64,000 nucleotides of DNA from Burkholderia stagnalis (GCF_902830275.1 NZ_CADESW010000001.1:1-64000); one strand, 5' to 3'. Counted from the first letter of the stretch, positions 1 to 9,785 are shown. Translations and numbers: made by a program. Notes: generated by a model not told the origin, from the sequence alone.

Positions 1-1255
1 GGCCGCGGCGCCGTGCCTGCCGAAGCCATTCGCGCACATGCGGCATCAGGCGCGCGTCGGCGCCGCCGCTCGCGGCCTCGGCGGCCTGCGACGCTGCGTC
101 CGCCGACGGCGGCAGCGCGGCGCCGACCATCACCTCGCCGGCCGCGCAGCCGCGCGACTCGCCGGCGATCGGCGCACCGCCGATCGCGTCGAGCCGATTG
201 CCCGACATTCGAATCCCGCACACGTTGCCCAGCATGCGAACGCCCGCGAAGCGCGCGCGGGCGATCCGGTTGTCCGTCACCTCGACGCGCGTGACCTTGC
301 CCGAGCCGGCATTCAGGTCGATCGCGGCCTGGCCGGTCAGCGGCCCGCGCGCCGGCCGCGACGCCGGCTGCTGGATGTCCGAAATCGCGTTGCCCGTCAC
401 GCGCACGTTGGTCGTGTCATGGGTCCGGTAGCTGTCCTCCTGCGCGACGAGGATGCCCGCACCCGTCTGCACGCCGCGCACGATGTTGTCCGCGATCGTC
501 ACGTCCGCGCCGCCGACCACCGTCACGCCCCGCCCCCACTCGTTGCCTTCGAGCGAATTGCCGGCAATCAGCACGTTGCCGCTCGGCGCGCCGTCGTTCC
601 GGTAGCTCACGACGGCGATCATGTCGTCGCCCGTATCGCGCACGACGTTGCCCTGCACGAGCACGTTGTGCGCGCCGTGCGTCACGTGGATGCCGTCCGC
701 GAGCGTCGCGCGGATCTCGTTGCCGACGATCGCGACGTCCTGGCCGCCGAATACGAAGATGCCGGCGCTCGCGCCGCCGTCGACCACGACGTCGAGCACC
801 TGCACGCCGCGCCCCGTCACGTCCACCTTCGTCGAGGCGGGCGTGGTCAGGCGCGTCGAGCCGGCGCCGACCAGCGTGAGCCCGGCGAGCGTCGTCCCAT
901 CGCCGCGCAGCTCGATGGTCTGGTCTTCCGGGTCGGTCGCGATCAGCGTCGCGCCGTAGCCCGAGATCGCGACGTTCGCCTGCTTCACCGTCAGCGCGTG
1001 CCCGACGACGTAGCGCCCCGGCGCGAGCATGAGCCGCTGGCCGCGCTGCAGCGCGTCGAGCGCGCGTTGCAGCGCATCGGCCTGGTCGGCGCCGTCGGCG
1101 GACGAGTGCACGATCGCATCGGGCGCGGCCGCATCGTGTTCGCGTTGGCCGGCGGGCGCCGCCGCGGCTGCCGGCGGCCACGACGGCAACGCGGCGGCCA
1201 TGCCGATGGCGAGCGCCATTGCACGAGCGCGGCCACGGCATCGGGATGGGCACAT
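1..1255 (-). CDS. Exported right-handed beta-helix protein of an exopolysaccharide locus (3' end outside window)
   Basis: The frame reads leftward from ATG at 1255, five bases after the stop of the polymerase-like gene, and is still open at base 1. The N-terminus is arginine-rich, then hydrophobic (AMALAIGMAAALPSWPPA), then Ala/Pro-rich, which fits a signal peptide. The rest shows irregular repeats with the rhythm of a parallel beta-helix (VLVQGNVVRDT, VLIAGNSLEGN, VTIADNIVRG, VRVTGNAISD, VEVTDNRIAR). Such folds occur in polysaccharide lyases, epimerases and surface hydrolases. Its place directly after the polymerase gene suggests it modifies, trims or binds the polymer in the periplasm. Enzymatic activity is inferred, not shown. 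An internal ATG at 1219 is an alternative start, but the upstream one gives a better signal peptide. Confidence 0.75.
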   Translation of the reverse strand, partial: MCPSRCRGRARAMALAIGMAAALPSWPPAAAAAPAGQREHDAAAPDAIVHSSADGADQADALQRALDALQRGQRLMLAPGRYVVGHALTVKQANVAISGYGATLIATDPEDQTIELRGDGTTLAGLTLVGAGSTRLTTPASTKVDVTGRGVQVLDVVVDGGASAGIFVFGGQDVAIVGNEIRATLADGIHVTHGAHNVLVQGNVVRDTGDDMIAVVSYRNDGAPSGNVLIAGNSLEGNEWGRGVTVVGGADVTIADNIVRGVQTGAGILVAQEDSYRTHDTTNVRVTGNAISDIQQPASRPARGPLTGQAAIDLNAGSGKVTRVEVTDNRIARARFAGVRMLGNVCGIRMSGNRLDAIGGAPIAGESRGCAAGEVMVGAALPPSADAASQAAEAASGGADARLMPHVREWLRQARRRG

Positions 1256-1260
1256 GGGCG

Positions 1261-2550
1261 TCACCGTTGCGTGCCGAAACGGCGGAACACGACGAACAGC
1301 AGCATCAGCGGAACGAAATTGCGCCCGCTGAACAGGTTCGGAATCCGCAGGATCTCGAGCAGCGACACGTAGAGCACCGCATGCGCGCAGCACCAGAAGC
1401 CGCTTCCGGTACGCCAGCCCGCGAAGCTTCTGCCGAACACCGCGCCGATGAACGCCGCGACGAGCAGCCCGAACCAGCCCCACTCGTAGAAGTGCACGAA
1501 AATCCCGGACGGGTTGTTGAATTCCGGATCGGCATAGCCGTTCAGGAACACGTCGATGCGGTCGCCCGAATCGAGCAGCGGCTGGAACAGGCTGCCGATG
1601 CCCGGGAAGCGGATCAGCCAGTCGAACGTGAACATCGGGTGAGCGCTGCCCCAGCCGAGGACGCTCAGGATCCCCGCGCCATTGTTCAGCGCGGTCGAGT
1701 AGTACAGCCCGAGGCGTTCGAGCGCGAAATCGAGGATGTTGTCGTACAGGTTCACGTAGTAGGTTTCCCACGAACGGTGGTATTCGTTCGCGATGAAGAA
1801 CCCGACCAGCAGCGGCACCGCGGCGAACGGCCCGAGCGCCACCCACGCCGAGCGCCGCGGCCCGCGCCGGAACCGCGCGATCATCAGCACGCACGGCAGC
1901 GCCATCTCGATCACGGCGAGCCGCTCGGCGAAGATGAAGCTCCTGACGAGCGTCAGCACCGCCAGCACGACGAGATACAGCTTGTAGCGGTTGAAGCCCT
2001 TCACGCGCGTGCTGAACACGTGGAAGTACAGCGCGACGTACGCGGCCGTCGCCTGCGTGAGCGTGCTCAGGCCGACGACGCGCCCTTTCAGTTCAAGCAG
2101 GTCGAACGCGCTCGCGCCGCCGCGCACGAACGCGAGCAGCAGCGCGGGCTGCGCGAGCACGCCGCTCGACATCACGAGATAGCCGGTCAACGCGAGCGCG
2201 AACACGAGGTCGAGCACGCGCGGCGGCAACGCGACCGGCGCGGCGCTTGCCGCGCGCTCCGGCACCGCCGCCTGCACGAGCCACGCGGCTGCCATCGCGA
2301 CCGCGAGGAACAGCGCGCCCGCGAACGCGTGGAAGCCGTCGAAGTAGACCCGCGCGATCGCCTTCTGGCCGCCGAGCAGGCTGAGCGACAGCAGCCCGTA
2401 GAGCGGCAGGATGAAGAACAGGATCAGGCGCGCCGGATCTTCCCACCAGTATCCGTCGTAGCCCGCCACGCGCCGCGCGCGCACCGGCGCCCGCACCGCC
2501 CGATGGACGGACCGGGGCGCGGCGCGCCGATCCGCATGCACGTCATTCAT
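1261..2550 (-). CDS. Polytopic membrane protein, probable exopolysaccharide repeat-unit polymerase (Wzy-like)
   Basis: This 429-residue protein has roughly ten hydrophobic segments (for example LILFFILPLYGLLSLSLLGG and AALFVAA-like stretches near both ends). A long polar periplasmic-type loop around residues 235-330 contains EYHRSWETYYVNLYD. That topology, with one large loop in the second half, is typical of O-antigen/exopolysaccharide polymerases, which have little sequence conservation. It lies between the Wzc-like kinase and the beta-helix protein on the same strand, with only five bases to the next start, so it is probably cotranscribed. The family call rests on topology and neighbours. 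An O-antigen ligase-like or EpsG-like role cannot be excluded. Confidence 0.7.
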   Translation of the reverse strand: MNDVHADRRAAPRSVHRAVRAPVRARRVAGYDGYWWEDPARLILFFILPLYGLLSLSLLGGQKAIARVYFDGFHAFAGALFLAVAMAAAWLVQAAVPERAASAAPVALPPRVLDLVFALALTGYLVMSSGVLAQPALLLAFVRGGASAFDLLELKGRVVGLSTLTQATAAYVALYFHVFSTRVKGFNRYKLYLVVLAVLTLVRSFIFAERLAVIEMALPCVLMIARFRRGPRRSAWVALGPFAAVPLLVGFFIANEYHRSWETYYVNLYDNILDFALERLGLYYSTALNNGAGILSVLGWGSAHPMFTFDWLIRFPGIGSLFQPLLDSGDRIDVFLNGYADPEFNNPSGIFVHFYEWGWFGLLVAAFIGAVFGRSFAGWRTGSGFWCCAHAVLYVSLLEILRIPNLFSGRNFVPLMLLFVVFRRFGTQR

Positions 2551-2589
2551 GCTGGTCGCTCCATCCGGATGCCGCGCATCGCCGCCCGG

Positions 2590-4842
2590 TCAGCGCGCGG
2601 GCCCGCGCGCCGCCGCCACGCCCGCGAAGCCGGACGCTGCCTGATGGGTGTCCGTACCGGCATAGCCGTAGTCGTACCGGCCCGGGCCGCGCGTGAAGTC
2701 GTTGAGGATCATGCCGCGAACGCCGACCTGCGCATGCGCGAGCCGCCGCATGCTCTCGTCGATGTCGGTCAGCGTCGTCACGCCGCTGCGGGCAACCAGG
2801 AACACGGTGCCGGCCATGCGCCCGAGCACCAGCGAATCGGCCACCGGCAGCAGCGGCGGCCCGTCGATCACGACCATGTCGTACTGCGACGCCACGCGCT
2901 CGATCAGCGCCTCGAGCGCGGGCCGCAGCAGCCGTTCGCCCGGATCGGCGACGACGCTGCCCATCGGCAGGAAATCGAGCCCCGGCATCGCGTCGCGCTT
3001 CAGCGCCTCGTCGAGCCGGTGCGTGCCGCCGACGATATCCGTGAGGCCCGGCGCGCGGCTGTAGCGGAACCGCTCGTGCAGCGACCCCTTGCGCAGGTCG
3101 GCGTCGATCAGCAGCACGCGCCGGCCCGACGTGCCGGCGAGCACCGCCAGATGCGCGGCGACGAACGACTTGCCGACGCCCGTCGTCGGTCCCGAGATCA
3201 GCACGACGCGGTTCGGCGCATCCGCCAGCGCCAGTTGCAGCGACGTGCGCAAACCGCGCAGGCTCTCGAGCGCCGCGTCATGCGGCGCGGGCGCCGCCCC
3301 GCCGCGCCGGCCGCCGCGCGCGCGCGGTTCCGGCCGCGCGGACGACGCGCTGCGCGGCACCGTCGCGAACACGGGCACGCCGGTCGCCCATTCGAGCTCG
3401 TCGGGATCGGCCGCCGTGCCCGCGAGCCGCTGCCGCACGACGACGATCGCGCCGCCGGCCAGCAGGCCGAGCAGCAGCGCGCCGATCGCGGCCATGCCGC
3501 GATGCGGCCCGATCGGCGTGTCGGCCGCCTTCGCGGCATCGACGATCCGCACGTTGCCGTTCTTGCTCGCGCGCGCCAGCGTCATCTGCTGGCGCGCGTT
3601 GAGCAGGTTCGTATAGAGCGCGGTATCGACGGCCACGTCGCGCTGAAGCTGCAGCATGCCCTGCTCGACGCCCGGCAAGCGCCGGATCTGCGCGCGCACC
3701 GCGTCGAGTTCGCGCTGCGCGTCCGCGCGTTGCGCATCGACGGCCACCATTGCCGGATGCTTCGGCATGAAGCGGGTCAGCAGCTCCTGGCGCCGCTGCT
3801 GCAGCGTCTGCACGCGCGTTTCGAGATCGACCGACTGCTGCCGCAACGCGAGCCCGTCGTCGCTCGTGTTGACCGTGCCGTGCGACGCACGAAACGCGTT
3901 GAAGCGGCTCTCCGCCCGTTCGAGCTGCTGCTTGAGCTGCGGCAGCTGCGCGTCCATGAAGCGGATCAGCCGATCCGCGGCCTCCGATTTGCGCTGCGTG
4001 TTCTGCGCGAGGTACGCGACGCCGATCGCGTTCAGGATCCGGCTGTCGCGCAGCGGATCGGTGCCGTCGAGCGTCGCGCCGATCATGTTGGACTGCTTGC
4101 CGCGCTCCGCGACCAGCACGGCTTTCTGCAGCCATTCGGTCGCGTCGTCGGCCGCGTAGCGGGTCAGGTCGAAGCGCGCGCCGGGCGCGCCCGCGAGGTC
4201 GCGCACGAACACGTCGATCGGCCCGTGCGGCGTGTCGGCGTGCAGCGGCTGCCCGACCCGGCCCTGCCAGAGCGGCCCCGTCGCGCCGAACAGGCCCGCG
4301 CGCTGCAGCGTGTACGCGCCGTCGCGGCCGGCCGTCAGCACGAAGCGCTTTTCCTGCAAGCGCTTCGGCACGTCGAAGGTCGCGACGTCGATGCTTTCCG
4401 CGCCGGTGACGTAGCCGCCCGGCAGCGGCGTCGACAGCGCGTCGGCGCCGTTCGCGAGCCGCCAGCCGAGCAGCGGCAGGTAGCGCGGCCGCGCGTCGAT
4501 ATAGAGCTTCGTGCTGTCGACCGCGCGCGCCATCACCGCGCGCGACTTCAGCACCTCGATTTCCGTCGACGCGTCGGTCTTCAGGTCGAACACCGACGAC
4601 GGGTCACCGGGCGGCGACGCGGGTTTCGAATCGGTCGGGCTTTGTTCGACCTGAAACAGGATGTCGGAGCGGTAGACGGGCTGCGCGCACAGCGCATACA
4701 CGGCGCCCGCGATCCCGCAGGCGAGCACCGGCGCGGCGATCACGCGACGGCCGCCGGCCAGCATGCCCCAGTAGCGGCGATACGGATGCGGCGGCCGCAT
4801 CGCGGGTTCGTCGCGCGAATCAGGCGGAGTGGATGCAGTCAT
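2590..4842 (-). CDS. Polysaccharide co-polymerase and tyrosine autokinase (Wzc/BY-kinase family)
   Basis: The 750-residue inner-membrane protein starts with a Wzz-type chain-length domain flanked by two membrane segments (about 30-55 and 445-465). The domain has a coiled-coil periplasmic part and the usual FMPKHP segment. A cytoplasmic BY-kinase domain follows, with Walker A GPTTGVGKS near 551-559, Walker A' LLIDADLRKG and Walker B MVVIDGPPLLPVADS. The C-terminus has a short tyrosine cluster (RYDYGYAG, about 724-731), the expected autophosphorylation site although it holds only three tyrosines. In this family, cycles of phosphorylation control polymer length and export with the Wza channel, whose gene lies 58 bases upstream. 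Length and domain order match full-length Wzc/BceF-like proteins. Confidence 0.93.
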   Translation of the reverse strand: MTASTPPDSRDEPAMRPPHPYRRYWGMLAGGRRVIAAPVLACGIAGAVYALCAQPVYRSDILFQVEQSPTDSKPASPPGDPSSVFDLKTDASTEIEVLKSRAVMARAVDSTKLYIDARPRYLPLLGWRLANGADALSTPLPGGYVTGAESIDVATFDVPKRLQEKRFVLTAGRDGAYTLQRAGLFGATGPLWQGRVGQPLHADTPHGPIDVFVRDLAGAPGARFDLTRYAADDATEWLQKAVLVAERGKQSNMIGATLDGTDPLRDSRILNAIGVAYLAQNTQRKSEAADRLIRFMDAQLPQLKQQLERAESRFNAFRASHGTVNTSDDGLALRQQSVDLETRVQTLQQRRQELLTRFMPKHPAMVAVDAQRADAQRELDAVRAQIRRLPGVEQGMLQLQRDVAVDTALYTNLLNARQQMTLARASKNGNVRIVDAAKAADTPIGPHRGMAAIGALLLGLLAGGAIVVVRQRLAGTAADPDELEWATGVPVFATVPRSASSARPEPRARGGRRGGAAPAPHDAALESLRGLRTSLQLALADAPNRVVLISGPTTGVGKSFVAAHLAVLAGTSGRRVLLIDADLRKGSLHERFRYSRAPGLTDIVGGTHRLDEALKRDAMPGLDFLPMGSVVADPGERLLRPALEALIERVASQYDMVVIDGPPLLPVADSLVLGRMAGTVFLVARSGVTTLTDIDESMRRLAHAQVGVRGMILNDFTRGPGRYDYGYAGTDTHQAASGFAGVAAARGPAR

Positions 4843-4900
4843 ACGGCGTCATTCCCGTGTGGCGCGACAAGGCGCGGTGACGAAATCCGGAACGCGCGGT

Positions 4901-6139
4901 TCACGGCGAAATGGCCTTGGCCGTCAGCGCGCCCTGCGCGGCCGACGGAATCAGCAGGTTGACGACGCGGCTCCAGCGCACCAGCGACGACGCGTCGACG
5001 AACACCACGTCGCGGCGCTCGAGCGGGAAGCGGTCCGCCAGCGCCAGCGCGGCCGGCGACTGCGCGTCGAGGTGATACACGAGCGGCCGGTTGCCGGGCC
5101 CGCGGCGCACGACGTAGACCTGCCGCGCGTCGGCCGTGTACTGGCTGACGCCGCCCGCGTCGCCGAGCGCTTCGCCGAGGCTCATCCGCCCGTCGGTCAG
5201 CGTCAGCGTCGCCGGCCGCGCGACCTCGCCGAGCACGAATACCTTGCTGTCGCGCGCGGCGTTCACGCGCACGAGATCGCCGTCGCGCAGCAGGATCCGC
5301 GACGGATTGACGCCCGCCGCGAGCAGGCCGGGCAGGCTCACCGTCACGGTCCGGTCGCCGCGCGTCACGGCCACCGACGAACGGTCCGCGCCCGCCGTGA
5401 AGCCGCCGGCGCGATCGATCGCTTCCGTCAGCGTCATCGGCACGTCGGTCACGATCTGCAGCCCCGGCGCGCGGATCTCGCCGTCGAGATGCACGCGCTT
5501 GCTGCGATACGCCTGGATGCGCAGCGCCAGCTGCGGCGCGCGCACGTATTCGCCGAGACGCTTCGCGAGCCGCGCGCGCGCCTGCGCCTCGGTCAGCCCC
5601 GCGACGTGCAGGGTGCCGACGTACGCGAACTGCAGGTTGCCGTCGGCATCGACCGTATAGCCCGTCGCGACCGAACTCGCGCCGCTGCCGTCGGATCCGC
5701 CCGCGTTCTGCGTCACCGGCAGATTCAGTTCGGGGTGATCCCACACGACGATGTTGAGCACGTCGCCCGGGCCGATCACGTATGGCTTCGCCACGCCGAA
5801 CAACTGCCGGACCTCGTCCGCGACCGGCGCGGGCCGCGCGGCCTGCGGCGCGTCGACGAGCGCGCCGGTGATCTCGATCAGGTCCGCGCCCGACACGTCC
5901 TGGACGCCGGCCAGGCCGCCCGCGCCGGCCGCGGCCGCGCTCACGCGCGCGTTCGCGTCGCTGCCGGCCGGCGCGGGCATCGTCATGCCCGGCGCCAGCG
6001 CGCACCCCGTCAGCGCGAGCGCGGCCGCCGCGAGCGCCGCGCGCAGTCGCCACGTCGAACGGCGCGCGCCTGTCGCGCCCTGCATCGTTTGCCGCCATCG
6101 CGACATTCGCGTCGCGTCCCTTTGCGTGGATGAAAACAT
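4901..6139 (-). CDS. Outer-membrane polysaccharide export lipoprotein (Wza/BceE-like)
   Basis: The 412-residue protein has a lipoprotein signal ending in LALTGC (Cys46), so it should be lipidated and sorted to the outer membrane. The poly-export domain (VIGPGDVLNIVVWDHPELN, from about residue 121) is followed by two SLBB segments (HLDGEIRAPGLQIVTDVPMT and FVLGEVARPATLTLTDGRMS). Wza oligomers form the channel through which the polymer leaves the cell. I chose ATG 6139 because GGAAGGA lies six bases upstream and the signal peptide follows directly. The open frame runs 71 codons further upstream without signal-like sequence. The Wzc-like kinase follows on the same strand. Confidence 0.93.
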   Translation of the reverse strand: MFSSTQRDATRMSRWRQTMQGATGARRSTWRLRAALAAAALALTGCALAPGMTMPAPAGSDANARVSAAAAGAGGLAGVQDVSGADLIEITGALVDAPQAARPAPVADEVRQLFGVAKPYVIGPGDVLNIVVWDHPELNLPVTQNAGGSDGSGASSVATGYTVDADGNLQFAYVGTLHVAGLTEAQARARLAKRLGEYVRAPQLALRIQAYRSKRVHLDGEIRAPGLQIVTDVPMTLTEAIDRAGGFTAGADRSSVAVTRGDRTVTVSLPGLLAAGVNPSRILLRDGDLVRVNAARDSKVFVLGEVARPATLTLTDGRMSLGEALGDAGGVSQYTADARQVYVVRRGPGNRPLVYHLDAQSPAALALADRFPLERRDVVFVDASSLVRWSRVVNLLIPSAAQGALTAKAISP

Positions 6140-6272
6140 CGTGTCCTTCCCAAAACCGTGCGGCAGCCCACTCATCGCATGCCGCCGCATTCCAATGGCA
6201 GATTGGACACCGCATCGCGCGGCGCGTCTGTGAGCAAGCCCACCGAACGCCGATGTTCGGCCCGCGATCGGC

Positions 6273-8150
6273 TCACGCGGCCCCGCCGCCGCGCGCCGCG
6301 CCGGCCCGCGAACGGGCCACCGCGACCGGGGCGAACGGGGCGCCCGCCGCACGCGCCACGGGCGATCCGGCGAGGCTCCGGGCTGGCCACTCCGCTGCGC
6401 CGCCCAATACCTCGCGGCAGAGATCGATCACTGCGTCCGCGCCCGACGTGCCGTACAGCGCGTGGTCGAGCTGCGGCAGCGTCCTCAGGCGGACGTGACA
6501 CGAGCGCCGGAACGCGCGCGCCGGCGGGCCGAAATGCCGATGCACGTCGTCGATGCCGGGATCGAATACGCTGTAGACCAGCAGCGTCCACACGCCGCGC
6601 TGCGCGAGCGCGTGCATCACGCCGCGCGGCGTGTCGGCGCGCGGCGCCCGGCCGGCGCGCGCGGCCAGCGCCAGCGCCGGCACGCGCACGCACGCGACGA
6701 GGTTGGCGGCCAGCGCGCGCAGGATCGGCCGCGGGTCGCGCCGTTCGCGCACGAGCCGCCGCCACTTTCGCCAGTCGCGCATCGAAGCGCGGTAGCCGCG
6801 CACCGAGTTGTTGCGCTGCTTCTGCGCGGCGTCGAGCGTCAGGCCGGCCGGCCACACGAAGCGGGCCAGGTTGATCGCGATCACGCCGCTCAGCGCACCG
6901 TCGCGCGCGGCCGCGTGCAGCGACGCATACGCGCCCGAACAGACGCCGAGCGCGACGACCTGCGCGTAACCGCGCTCGCGCAGCCACGCGGCGGCGGCCG
7001 CGACGTCGTCGATCGTCGCGCTCGAATAGACGACGCCCGACTGCGCGTCCGGCGCATGCGGCCCGCTGTCGCCGACCCCGTTCACGTCGATCCGCAGCGT
7101 CGTGATACCGCTGCGCGCCATCGCCCGGGCGATGCGCACGCCGACGCGCCCGTCGGCGCTGCGCGGATTCGCGGCCGTGGTCGCGATCAGCAGGGCCGGC
7201 CCTCCCGGCGGCGGCGGGCTGGCCGGGCAGCACAGCACCCCGACGAGCCGATCCGCGCCGACGGCGACGACACGTTCGGTCAGGCCGTCCATCTCGAGCG
7301 GCGCGACGGCGTTTGCATCCCACGCGGCGCGCGTGTCGGGCCGTGCACGGCCGGACGCCGCGCGGCGCGGCCCTCGGCCCGCGATCCAGTGCGCGACGGT
7401 TTCGAGCGCCGCGCGCGGCAACCGCGAATACGTGCCATCGAGCAACGCCCTCGGCCATTCCGCGAATGCTTCGGTCGCGACGTCCACGCCGCGCGACTGC
7501 AACGCGGCGCGCAGCGCCGGGCCATCGTCGTAACCGGTGTGAACCAGCAGCATCGCGCCGGGCAGCGAGCGGGCCTCGCGCACGATCCGGCACAGGTCGA
7601 GCGGCTTGAGGTCGTTCACGAGGTCGGCCGGGTAGCGATGGCCAAGCACGTTCAGGCACGGTTCGTCCTGCTGCGCGTGCCGGATCGGCGGCGGCGCCGT
7701 ATCGAGCCACTGGCGCTGCACGAGCGACAGCTCGCGCAGGTACGCCCGGCCGCGGACGACCGGCGCCAGCGCGACGATCGCATCGGCGTGCGCAGCCGGG
7801 TGCGTGTCCGCCGCCGCGAGCATCGCGAACAACGCGCCCGCGCGGATGCCGACGAGCGTCAGCGTGTCGATGTCCGCCTGCGCGCGCAGCGCGTCGATCG
7901 CGTGGCGAATGCTGGCGACGCAGGCCGCGAAGCGCCCCGCGTCGAGATCATCGCCGGCCGAATCCCCCGCGCACGGGTAGTTGAAACGCAGCGCCGTGAC
8001 GCCGTCGCGGGCCAGCCGCTCCGCGAGCGCGCGCGTCAGCTTGTGGGTCCACAGCGCTTCGTGGCCGAGCGGCTCGCACAGCACGACGCCCTGCCCGGTA
8101 TGTCCTTCATGCAACCAGCCCACGCAGCCGTCGAACGCTATCGGCTTCAC
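6273..8150 (-). CDS. Two-domain alpha/beta hydrolase (tandem, second domain with cysteine nucleophile motif)
   Basis: The 625-residue protein consists of two consecutive alpha/beta-hydrolase folds. The first (about 1-290) has the oxyanion region LCEPLGHEALWTHKLTRALA and a nucleophile elbow reading GIRAG, where the usual serine is arginine, so it is probably inactive. The second (about 300-590) has VYSSATIDDVAAAAAWLRERG and an elbow reading GVCSG, with cysteine at the nucleophile position as in dienelactone hydrolases. A late LPQLDHALYG supplies a candidate His. Paired hydrolases of this kind occur beside polysaccharide genes. The substrate is unknown; an acyl group on the polymer or its lipid carrier is a guess. 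I chose GTG 8150 because GAGGAG lies six bases upstream; upstream residues look untranslated. The Wza-like gene follows 133 bases later. Confidence 0.85.
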   Translation of the reverse strand: MKPIAFDGCVGWLHEGHTGQGVVLCEPLGHEALWTHKLTRALAERLARDGVTALRFNYPCAGDSAGDDLDAGRFAACVASIRHAIDALRAQADIDTLTLVGIRAGALFAMLAAADTHPAAHADAIVALAPVVRGRAYLRELSLVQRQWLDTAPPPIRHAQQDEPCLNVLGHRYPADLVNDLKPLDLCRIVREARSLPGAMLLVHTGYDDGPALRAALQSRGVDVATEAFAEWPRALLDGTYSRLPRAALETVAHWIAGRGPRRAASGRARPDTRAAWDANAVAPLEMDGLTERVVAVGADRLVGVLCCPASPPPPGGPALLIATTAANPRSADGRVGVRIARAMARSGITTLRIDVNGVGDSGPHAPDAQSGVVYSSATIDDVAAAAAWLRERGYAQVVALGVCSGAYASLHAAARDGALSGVIAINLARFVWPAGLTLDAAQKQRNNSVRGYRASMRDWRKWRRLVRERRDPRPILRALAANLVACVRVPALALAARAGRAPRADTPRGVMHALAQRGVWTLLVYSVFDPGIDDVHRHFGPPARAFRRSCHVRLRTLPQLDHALYGTSGADAVIDLCREVLGGAAEWPARSLAGSPVARAAGAPFAPVAVARSRAGAARGGGAA

Positions 8151-8528
8151 TTGGCACTCCTCGGGATCGGTGATTGTTATCGGATGCCGGCAAGCATCCC
8201 GGATGCGCCGCGGCGCCCCCATCTGTCGCTCCGGCCGTGACGCATGACGCGATAACGTCCGATTTAATCACTCGCGCCGAGCGTGCTTCGGTGCGCCAGC
8301 TTACAAAACCATTCATCACGGCGACGAAGCAACGCCCGGGCCGGGGCCTGCGCGAATCGCCCGGCACGAACGAATCTCCGTACGGTTGGCTTGCGAACAA
8401 AGCGCGCGCGCGCCGTCCGTATCATGGCTGCCGGGACGACGTGGCCGCGCGCCGGCCCCACCGGCCGCGAATCCGGCGCGGCGGCCGGCGCGTGTCGTCA
8501 TCCTTCACCCGCGGCGCCGCTCGACCGT
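8151..8528. promoter_or_regulatory. Divergent promoter region between hydrolase and flippase genes
   Basis: This gap separates the leftward hydrolase/export genes from the rightward flippase. I see no convincing gene in it. It is locally less GC-rich around 8240-8320. It holds CGATAACGTCCGAT at 8250-8263, whose reverse complement nearly recurs upstream of the GH3 gene (11038-11050), in the same orientation relative to the gene it precedes. No clear -10/-35 pair could be assigned. Confidence 0.45.
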
Positions 8529-9785
8529 ATGTCAACCGTAAAGAAGAATTTCGTCCTGCTGCTGTCGCTGCAGATCTCGACGTACGCGGCGCCGCTGCTG
8601 ATCGTGCCGCTGCTCACGCACGCGCTCGGCCCGCAGGGCTACGGCCAGCTCGCGTTCTCGCTCGCGGTCGTCGCGTATTTCATCAACTGGACCTGCTACA
8701 GCTTCGACCTGACCGCGACGCCGCGCATCGCGCTCGCGCGCGACGACCGCGCCGAACGCTCGCGCATCTTCTGGTCGACCTTCGTCGCGCAGCTCGCGAT
8801 CGCCGCGCTCGGCTTCACGGTGCTGCTCGCGCTGACCTTCGTCGTCGCGCGCTTCGGCGCGGACCGCACGCTGCTGCTGATCGGCTTCGGGATGCCGGTC
8901 GGCGCGGCGCTCACGCCCGGCTGGTACTTCCAGGGCGTCCAGAAGCTGCGCGTCTTCAGCGTGATCCTGTTCGTCTGCCGCGCGCTGAGCATTCCGGCGA
9001 TGTTCGTGCTCGTGCGCGGCCCCGCCGACCTGACCGCCGCGATGATCGTCAACGCGGCCGTGCCGCTCGGCTCGGGCCTCGCGGTCGTCGCGTACATGTT
9101 CGCGTGCCGCGAGGTCGCGTTCGTGCGCGTGCGCATCGCGGACGTCGCCGAAGCGCTGCAAGGCGGCTGGCAGGTGTTCCTCGCGTCGACGTCGGTCGCG
9201 TTCTACGCGTCGACGAACACGGTGCTGCTCGGCTTCGTGTCGGGCAATGTCGCCGCCGGCTACTTCGCGGCCGGCGACAAGCTCGTGCGCGCCGCCCTCA
9301 GCATGCTGCAGCCGCTGAAAGCGGCCGCGTATCCGCGCATCAGCTACCTGATGCGGCATGCGCGCAACGAGGCGATGGCGTTCCTGCGCAAGCTGCTCGT
9401 CGTGCAGTTCGCGCTGGTGCTGGCGATCTCGCTCGCGATCTTTTTCGGCGCGCCGCTCGCGGTGCGCCTGCTGTACGGCCCGTCGTACGCGCCGACCGTC
9501 AACGTGCTGCGCTGGATGGCCTTCATTCCGTTCATGGCCGGCATGACCGACCTGTTCGGCGTGCAGACGCTGCTGCCGCTCGGGATGAAGAAAGCGTTCA
9601 CGCGCATCCTGGTGTCGTCCGGCATCGTCAATGTCGCGCTGCTGCCCGTGCTCGCGAAGTACTTCGCCGAACAAGGCGCTGCGGCGGCCGTACTGCTGGC
9701 CGAGGCCGCGGTTGCCGCCGCGCTCGCGGCCGTCGTCTATCGCGCCGGCATTCCGCTGATCGGCCGTCCCGCCACGCGCCGCTAG
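8529..9785 (+). CDS. Lipid-linked oligosaccharide flippase (Wzx/RfbX-like, MATE-MOP superfamily)
   Basis: The 418-residue protein has about twelve hydrophobic helices and begins with a classic Wzx N-terminus (MSTVKKNFVLLLSLQISTYAAP..LLTHALGPQGYGQLAF). The central LVRAALSMLQPLKAAAYPRIS matches the conserved mid-protein segment of the family. It should flip undecaprenyl-linked repeat units across the inner membrane so that the Wzy-like protein can polymerise them. The open frame extends 82 codons upstream, but that stretch is Arg/Pro-rich and lacks membrane character, so I start at ATG 8529. No strong ribosome-binding site precedes it. The glycosyltransferase gene follows on the same strand after 85 bases. 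Confidence 0.9.
   Translation: MSTVKKNFVLLLSLQISTYAAPLLIVPLLTHALGPQGYGQLAFSLAVVAYFINWTCYSFDLTATPRIALARDDRAERSRIFWSTFVAQLAIAALGFTVLLALTFVVARFGADRTLLLIGFGMPVGAALTPGWYFQGVQKLRVFSVILFVCRALSIPAMFVLVRGPADLTAAMIVNAAVPLGSGLAVVAYMFACREVAFVRVRIADVAEALQGGWQVFLASTSVAFYASTNTVLLGFVSGNVAAGYFAAGDKLVRAALSMLQPLKAAAYPRISYLMRHARNEAMAFLRKLLVVQFALVLAISLAIFFGAPLAVRLLYGPSYAPTVNVLRWMAFIPFMAGMTDLFGVQTLLPLGMKKAFTRILVSSGIVNVALLPVLAKYFAEQGAAAAVLLAEAAVAAALAAVVYRAGIPLIGRPATRR

Noticed and set aside
1219..4962. Very long rightward open frame antisense to the polymerase-like and Wzc-like genes
   Set aside because: Arg/His/Glu-rich composition with no domain. The opposite strand encodes clear families; such frames arise in high-GC coding DNA.
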